Source: Axinella damicornis
Taxonomy: Eukaryota; Porifera; Demospongiae; Axinellida; Axinellidae
Length of the DNA: 64,000 nt
Direction of reading: 5' to 3'
Assembly: GCA_963931865.1 (NCBI GenBank)
Contig: OZ007507.1
Span: 12,314,932-12,378,931, forward strand
Below are positions 61,401-64,000 of this stretch, in pieces. The notes under the pieces are model-generated. The model was given only the letters and a program-made list of their open reading frames with translations, was not told where the DNA came from and did no database searches. The position numbers and the translations under genes were made by a program. Every line of letters starts with the position of its first letter. The first letter of the stretch is position 1.

Positions 61401-63290
61401 CTGGGTCACTGAGTCAGCACAACAGTCTCACAAAGTCTCCATGGGTAGATCACCTTCCCAGATAGGGGTGGGAGTGGAGGTGGGCATTCTTTTCAGCATT
61501 TTCAAATCATTCATGAAAGAATACCCAGGGATATTTAACACCAAGACTGATCTAACACTAAACGGTCAGTGCCATGCATTCCATGTGTCATAGCTGGCCA
61601 GAAGGCCACAACAACTGTCATTAGCTGTGACATAAGCTGGAAGACACCGGTGACATTACACTGCGGTTACACTTGGCCAGGTCATCCTCAGTAGCGAGTA
61701 TTATGGGAATTGTTGGTTCATAATTGGTCAGATCAGCTAGGCCAGAACAACTGTCATTAGCTGCGACATAAACTGGAACACCACTGTGATTACACTTGGC
61801 CAGGTCATCCTCAGTATAGTGAGTAGACAAGTAATTATGGGGATTGTTGGCTCATTGCTACATACCTCAAAATTACCACAGCACTGGTGGGCATTTAATT
61901 TTTCATTTAAAGGCAAAAGTATGTGTGTGTGTGTGTGAGGGGGAGGGGGGGGGGCTGTACGTGCTCGTTACGAAGACTAGAATATTTTATCCTTTAAATG
62001 AGGCTATTCAAGTAGCTAACTGAGCATGGGATGAGGGTTAAGAGCAATGACCATTATTAGTAGTAGAGATACTCACTGTCATGATCAACAATTCTGATAG
62101 TTGTGCTGTTGGTACCGAAGGAAACGCAGTCATCATCCGATCGAAGGGTAGCTGTGAACTCCTCCAGTCTATCCTCCACACAGTCATCATTAATTATGGG
62201 AATATAGACACACTGGATGGTGCTGGTAGAGTTGTCAAATACCAATGTCTGCCAGATCTGAACAAAGTCCTCTCCAACTGGGGAGGAATGAAAGTGGAAT
62301 GTAAAAACCAAAGCCAACAAGGTCAATAAATTATTACTTCAATGGTTTTGCAGGAGAATTTGTTAGAAGAGCAACAATGTGCACGAACACTATTATCGTG
62401 TTGTTTTTTTCCCACAAATTAGTGGATGTCTTACTAATTATTAGCATCGTAGAGCAACTATACAATTGTTACTGTTATACCATATTGAATGCATACCTAA
62501 TGCAGTACTTGGTTGAGTGTGCACTGTGACACTGACGCTAGTACTCAGTTCTCTAGTCAGTTCCACACATACACGTTGGACACCTTCATCTTCATAAACT
62601 GTGTAGTTAGTCTCCACAAAGGAAAGCTGCACACCTTTTGAAACAACATCACCATCATTAATCAAGCACAAACATAAACACAGCACTAATATGAGGACTA
62701 GGTAGCCATAGCCAGTATGATGAACTACTGAAGGAAAAGCTGCACATTATCCAATAAGTCCATAACTGGAAGCAAAAAAGGGAGTTACGAATATAACAGA
62801 GAACAATTCAAGCAACAAGACCTAAGAAATGGGTTGAACCATGGCTTGCTAGGGTGTACACGTATGGGATTTGTACCCTTACAAATCTCATACACCCTAG
62901 CGAAGCCATGGTACAGCTGACTTGTACCACATCAATTGGTGTCAACAGCTGCCTAGCAACGCTCAGGGTATATTGATATATTGGGCTTCGAAGGCATTGC
63001 TTAGTGTACATGGGATGTGTCCATGTTTCAAATGACCATGCGCTATGGTACAATTACGTATGCATACTGTCAAGTAGCTATGTATGTACCATCTGTTGCA
63101 TCCTCATAGACAGAAATGGTTCCAAAGTCCCGGCATAGGCGCACAAAACTGTCGTGTGCCATTAGTCTGAGGGTAAGTAGCTGAGTGTCTTCCTTGATGT
63201 CATCATCAGTAGTATCAAATTGCACACATGCCGTTTCGTTCATAATGGAGTTGAATGGACTAGCAGTAGAACCAAAGTGTAGTATCAAAT
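34312..63290 (-). CDS. Giant multi-Calx-beta extracellular protein, 3' part (5' end beyond the right edge)
   Basis: Thirty exons on the - strand join in phase into at least 1,633 residues. From the right come half a Calx-beta domain, twelve complete Calx-beta domains and a non-Calx C-terminal part. Each domain is one N-half exon (pattern V.IGF....Y.V.E....V.VCV.L.G.L.R.V.V...T..GTA.G) and one C-half exon (D.....L.F......C..I.I.DD...E..E.F...L...D..V......TV.I.DDDG). Acidic turns such as DDDG and EDDE are the calcium-binding positions of Calx-beta domains. All borders are phase 1 except one extra phase-0 intron. Calx-beta arrays mediate Ca-dependent contacts in matrix and adhesion proteins (FRAS1/FREM, ADGRV1, sponge aggregation factors). 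No transmembrane helix is seen in the exons found, so this part is extracellular. Exact homologue unknown; the proposed stop at 34312 is tentative. Confidence 0.85.
34771..34800. repeat. Homopolymer of 30 C in the last intron
   Basis: A run of C with CCTCC flanks in the intron between the last two exons. On the coding (-) strand it is a G-run, a likely G-quadruplex and a likely sequencing hot spot. Confidence 0.9.
36092..36353. mobile_element. MITE with CAGGAGCCCATAAC ends
   Basis: Arms of about 29 bp, AGGAGCCCATAACGAGAAGG at the left and its near-perfect complement at the right, enclose ~200 bp. A 7-bp direct repeat AATCCAC flanks it. Degraded ends of the same family stand at 27330-27365 and 57896-57930. 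Confidence 0.75.
36380..36431. mobile_element. 52-bp foldback element with perfect 8-bp target duplication
   Basis: TAGTCTCGTTCCCAGGCTCC and its complement GGAGCCTGGGAACGAGGCTA are separated by 12 bp. CCTCCACC stands exactly on both sides (36372-36379, 36432-36439). The 8-bp duplication and TAGYCTCG end fit a hAT-derived element reduced to its ends. Confidence 0.85.
38242..49224 (-). CDS. Calx-beta domains 9 to 12
   Basis: Domain 9: 49084-49224 (AGITLQQSSHTVGE) and 46443-46646 (ADYDELSVHLTF). Domain 10: 45708-45854 (VITVSLEQANFTVTE) and 44498-44701 (VDYGSVNLTVTF). Domain 11: 43377-43517 (VTIGFNQTEESVAE) and 42641-42841 (GIDFMAETVKLTF, ending DDDEG). Domain 12: 42395-42532 (VCIGFNEPSYTVCE) and 38242-38439 (AGNPGDYTSLSVDV, ending NDDDG). 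The two halves of domain 12 are 4 kb apart because their intron holds the transposon nest. All junctions keep phase 1. Confidence 0.82.
39047..39125. repeat. 21-bp tandem repeat, four copies
   Basis: Unit GTGGGCACTYGATATATG, with the fourth copy changed to GTCGGTGCTTGATATACG, just outside the left end of the transposon nest. Confidence 0.85.
39299..39757. mobile_element. 459-bp inverted-repeat element with 8-bp target duplication
   Basis: Arms of ~80 bp begin TAGTCTCGCGGGCCAGACGT and run through a CG-rich GGCGCGCGGAGGGGAGGG segment. GATGACTG flanks it at 39291-39298 and 39758-39765. The interior has an open + frame (about 39360-39621, ...LPYCSHDPHRLKREQEH...) of unknown origin that may be captured sequence. 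Confidence 0.8.
40323..40901. mobile_element. 579-bp inverted-repeat element carrying a RecQ-like helicase fragment
   Basis: Arms of ~90 bp are almost identical (TAGTCTCGCAAGCCAGCCTC ... AAGAGTCTGGTGACTTAAGC). CCTCTGTG flanks it at 40315-40322 and 40902-40909, the 8-bp hAT-type duplication. It belongs to the same end family as 39299-39757. Confidence 0.85.
40483..40660 (+). pseudogene. RecQ-like helicase N-terminal fragment inside a transposon
   Basis: One frame reads LGYPRLCPKQELAVKNSF, then SGRDVLVSLLTGTGKSPCYY. This matches the start of the RecQ helicase core: the motif 0 region (K.EQ..A) and Walker A with GxGKS (TGTGKS). Nothing after motif I is present, so it is one exon-sized piece. 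It is either captured host sequence or the remnant of a helicase-encoding element. Confidence 0.6.
41605..42265. mobile_element. 661-bp inverted-repeat element with ~97-bp arms
   Basis: Arms start GATCATGTAGGATATCCGAC and include AAAGGGGGCGTGGTCAGCAG and TGGTGCCACGCCCACTCAAT; both copies are nearly identical. The interior holds sequence related to the 7600-8570 family, and a short inverted repeat at about 42031-42062 (TTTCAAGTATCTAGG). No target duplication was identified. Confidence 0.8.
43608..44249. mobile_element. MITE in a Calx-beta gene intron
   Basis: Arms of 28 bp with three mismatches: CTACTGTATATCTTCTACAA near 43608 and the complement of CTATCGTATATCTTCTAAAA at the right end. About 640 bp long, with short unexplained open frames inside. 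Confidence 0.7.
44884..45170. mobile_element. MITE-like inverted repeat in a Calx-beta gene intron
   Basis: ATAGTGTAGTCGTACGTTAT at the left pairs imperfectly with ATACTGTAGTCGCTCTTTAT (read from the right end). About 290 bp. The arms have several mismatches, so it is old. Confidence 0.55.
45439..45470. repeat. C-run followed by CA microsatellite
   Basis: Ten C residues followed by a CA run of about 18 bp, in the intron between domain 9 and 10 halves. Confidence 0.85.
47039..47306 (-). pseudogene. HIRAN-like domain remnant, frameshifted
   Basis: On the - strand one frame reads ESTVHGHHVFSSIWSPTIGE, close to a HIRAN-like consensus (HHVY..IW.P..GE.L). The continuation IGHVLENGFQQL lies in another frame. 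HIRAN-type domains occur in DNA repair proteins and in multicopy transposon-associated proteins. The frameshift and lack of flanking exons indicate a dead copy within a Calx-beta gene intron. Confidence 0.5.
48540..49050. repeat. Dispersed repeat, copy B, with internal ~30-bp tandem units
   Basis: It starts AGCTGAGCTCGCTTCGCTCG, contains six or more units of GATTGCGTCCGCTTCAGCTG / CTGCTCGCC, and ends TCCCACTTCCGTCATGCACA, a CA run, then AAAATCTTAATGTATTGATG. The same order of blocks appears at 19800-20215. Confidence 0.75.
49263..49516. repeat. 32-bp minisatellite, eight copies
   Basis: Unit AGTAACCTATTGATGGGAGG + GATGCACGAACT. Copies are identical except one GAGAG variant in the second and CACTAACT in the last. 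It lies in the intron directly after the 49084 exon on the coding strand's upstream side. High identity points to recent expansion. Confidence 0.95.
50221..52891 (-). CDS. Calx-beta domains 7 and 8, with one split C-half
   Basis: Domain 7: exons 52754-52891 (AMVEFTMDNYVVSE) and 51892-52086 (VMDYTTTSQVLEFY, acidic loop LEEEEEQF). Domain 8: exons 50905-51057 (VVIIGFAQTAYSMPEED, a 5-residue longer loop), 50462-50535 (GVDYVDFIQQSMSLDF) and 50221-50377 (SVAPSQQCTTISFI to TITNNDG). The C-half of domain 8 is cut by an 84-bp phase-0 intron, the only exception to the two-exon rule. Its donor GTAGTG is weak. Confidence 0.8.
51260..51440. repeat. Dispersed repeat, diverged copy 3 of the GGAAGGCCTAAAC family
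   Basis: Contains TCTAGAAGACCTAAGA, GAAGCTCCGAAAGACCT and AACCAGCACTATTCGCAAGA, weakly matching 23780-24090 and 25360-25820. Confidence 0.45.
53271..56703 (-). CDS. Calx-beta domains 5 and 6 (tandem unit copy 3)
   Basis: Domain 5: exons 56566-56703 (VWLSFVETSYTVDE) and 55282-55485 (DGEDFFDIWEILEF; one codon longer in the VEGEEPEDF loop). Domain 6: exons 54549-54689 (VTIGLQQSDITVNE) and 53271-53465 (SSGVNSARLTFTPA). It has the same order as copies 1 and 2 but is clearly more diverged, above all in the last exon. Confidence 0.85.
56940..59718 (-). CDS. Calx-beta domains 3 and 4 (tandem unit copy 2)
   Basis: Domain 3: exons 59581-59718 (VQLSFVETDYTVDE) and 59189-59389 (VGEDFFQIWQTLEF). Domain 4: exons 58353-58493 (VSIGFQLTDILVNE) and 56940-57134 (AGRDYNASNTTLTF). 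The last exon differs from its counterpart at 60024-60218 by only about three residues, and the flanking intron is also nearly identical, so copies 1 and 2 separated recently. Confidence 0.85.
59725..59865. repeat. ~35-bp tandem repeat, about four copies
   Basis: Unit AACAACAAACCATAGTCATC + AAGCACAACATAAAC. A single copy exists at the matching place in the other tandem units (56710-56745 and 62645-62680), so the local array grew after the large duplication. Confidence 0.85.
60024..62634 (-). CDS. Calx-beta domains 1 and 2 (tandem unit copy 1)
   Basis: Domain 1: exons 62497-62634 (VQLSFVETNYTV) and 62077-62277 (VGEDFVQIWQTL). Domain 2: exons 61139-61279 (VTIGFRLTDILVNE) and 60024-60218 (AGRDYNASNTTLTF). 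This block is repeated twice further left in the same order. The introns carry a 133-bp internal duplication (61610-61860) and a SINE with a nested MITE (60780-60960). Confidence 0.85.
60780..60960 (-). repeat. tRNA-derived SINE head split by a nested MITE
   Basis: On the - strand the A box TGGCCTAGTGGTTAA lies at about 60936-60952 and the B box GGTTCGAGTCC at about 60790-60800. They are ~150 bp apart instead of the usual 30-40 because a 92-bp palindromic element is inserted between them. Removing it would restore normal spacing (TTAAGCACTGGACTGTGG). Confidence 0.8.
60846..60937. mobile_element. 92-bp palindromic MITE with TTAA target duplication
   Basis: Arms GGTGGCACATACCCCTTT plus TAGGTTACCTTTAACC pair with their complement; only a few bases differ. 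TTAA stands on both sides (60842-60845, 60938-60941), the signature of piggyBac-type insertion. Confidence 0.85.
61610..61860. repeat. Two-copy direct repeat, ~133-bp unit
   Basis: Both copies contain ACAACTGTCATTAGCTG, TTACACTTGGCCAGGTCATC and GGRATTGTTGG. Related single segments lie at 58770-58890 and 54790-54950 in the other tandem units. Confidence 0.8.
62833..62912. repeat. ~80-bp hairpin-forming inverted repeat
   Basis: ACCATGGCTTGCTAGGGTGT near 62836 pairs with ACACCCTAGCGAAGCCATGG near 62892-62911, with a short loop. A foldback MITE is likely; no target duplication was found. Confidence 0.65.
63090..63290 (-). CDS. Calx-beta C-half exon (N-half beyond the known exons)
   Basis: A 201-nt exon encoding ADLILHFGSTAS... 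to ISVYEDATDG. It keeps the DDDIKED acidic loop but is the most divergent C-half in the gene. Its N-half partner was not found in 63291-64000, so it probably lies beyond the window. Confidence 0.75.
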
Positions 63291-64000
63291 CTGCAGGACA
63301 AACAGTAGCAATCATTACATCTAACTATTAACCCCAGCTAGTGGACATTAGCCTATTCAGGTTGAGCGGCAGAATGTGTCATGGTATATGGTAGGATGTG
63401 CACCATGGTAGTTTGAAGCACTGCACACACCAAATGTCAGAGTGATAATGACCTTCTGCACAGCAGTAACTCTAGCTACGCAACATTCAGTAAGTTAACT
63501 CTCTCACTAGATCTGTCCCTTCAGTTAACCCTCTCACTAGACCTGTCCCTTCAGTTAACCCTCTCACTAGACCTGTCCCTTCAGCTAACCCTCTCACTAG
63601 ATCTGCCCCTTCAGATAAAAGCTCTTCATATGGAAATCAATCCTTCATTTTTGGTGAGCAATTAATTTGTTAGGGGATCAACTGGCACATTTTAGCAAGG
63701 TATTAGTCAGGAAGTCTTACATGTGAAAGGGTTAACTAATGCAAAGAAATGTCCCCAATAGAGTCACGGTATAAAAGTAGCCTTGTCACATGGCCATTCA
63801 CACTACCAGTGCTTGCTCACTTGTAGCACTGTGAGCTGCGTGGTTGATTTGCTATATAGTGTAGGAAGCATAATTATGCACAGTGTACAGTATATCATGC
63901 ACATGCATAGGCATAACTGTTCTATGTGCTACCAGATGTGTTATAACCAAAGTTCCAAAACCAGACTGGTAGTGTTTTGCTATTAGTTATTGACCTGGGT
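63291..64000. other. Right edge, intron of the Calx-beta gene
   Basis: No Calx-beta N-half exon was found although the exon at 63090-63290 needs one. Besides the 30-bp tandem repeat, nothing is recognised. Confidence 0.5.
63484..63615. repeat. 30-bp tandem repeat, four copies
   Basis: Unit TAACCCTCTCACTAGAYCTG + TCCCTTCAGT, in the intron upstream of the first Calx-beta exon of the window. Confidence 0.9.

Noticed and set aside
34312..63290. Sodium/calcium exchanger (the protein family that gave Calx-beta its name)
   Set aside because: No transmembrane helices or exchanger alpha repeats were found, and the number of Calx-beta domains is far too high.

Overview
This 64-kb window is nuclear DNA of an intron-rich animal. 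It holds parts or all of five protein-coding genes spread through dense repeats. The host genes are metazoan in sequence and have GT/AG introns. A very large multi-Calx-beta gene, tRNA-derived SINEs and many small inverted-repeat transposons suggest an early-branching marine invertebrate, most likely a sponge. That taxonomic guess is inference from gene content only. No bacterial operons, rRNA, true tRNA genes or CRISPR arrays were seen.

Layout. (1) 135-1643 (+): the last exons of an RSRC2-like gene, entering from the left edge. (2) 2884-5040 (-): a single-exon, 718-residue secreted protein of the DUF5054 / GH38-like family, convergent with RSRC2. (3) 5721-7419 (+): a two-exon gene for mitochondrial ATP synthase subunit g, divergent from gene 2 across a 680-bp GC-rich promoter region. 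(4) 7420-10693: intergenic repeats. (5) 10694-29716 (+): a complete 18-exon AMP deaminase gene. I joined its exons by phase into an 818-residue open reading frame. Its introns carry a ~1.4-kb satellite of a 19-bp unit, long GT/CA and CCCCT tracts, MITEs, SINEs, a hAT-type element and three tandem duplications that copy the 3' end of an exon into the following intron. (6) 29717-34311: convergent intergenic DNA with repeats and a dead LINE fragment. (7) 34312-63290 (-): the 3' part of a giant gene with twelve complete Calx-beta domains plus half of another, followed by four exons of unrecognised, probably Ig-like, extracellular sequence. The gene runs off the right edge.

The Calx-beta gene is the most distinctive locus. 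Almost every domain is built from one N-half exon (138-153 nt) and one C-half exon (195-204 nt), all bounded by phase-1 introns. A two-domain, ~3-kb genomic unit is present three times in tandem with its introns. Such proteins act in calcium-dependent adhesion or extracellular matrix; in sponges, Calx-beta arrays occur in aggregation factors, but no diagnostic domain of those proteins was identified here.

One intron of this gene (38440-42394) contains a nest of five inverted-repeat elements. The innermost carries a fragment of a RecQ-like helicase reading frame between ~90-bp arms. The genes have no evident shared pathway; they look like ordinary neighbours in a repeat-rich animal chromosome. 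All exon boundaries come from reading splice signals and checking phase by hand, without transcript data.
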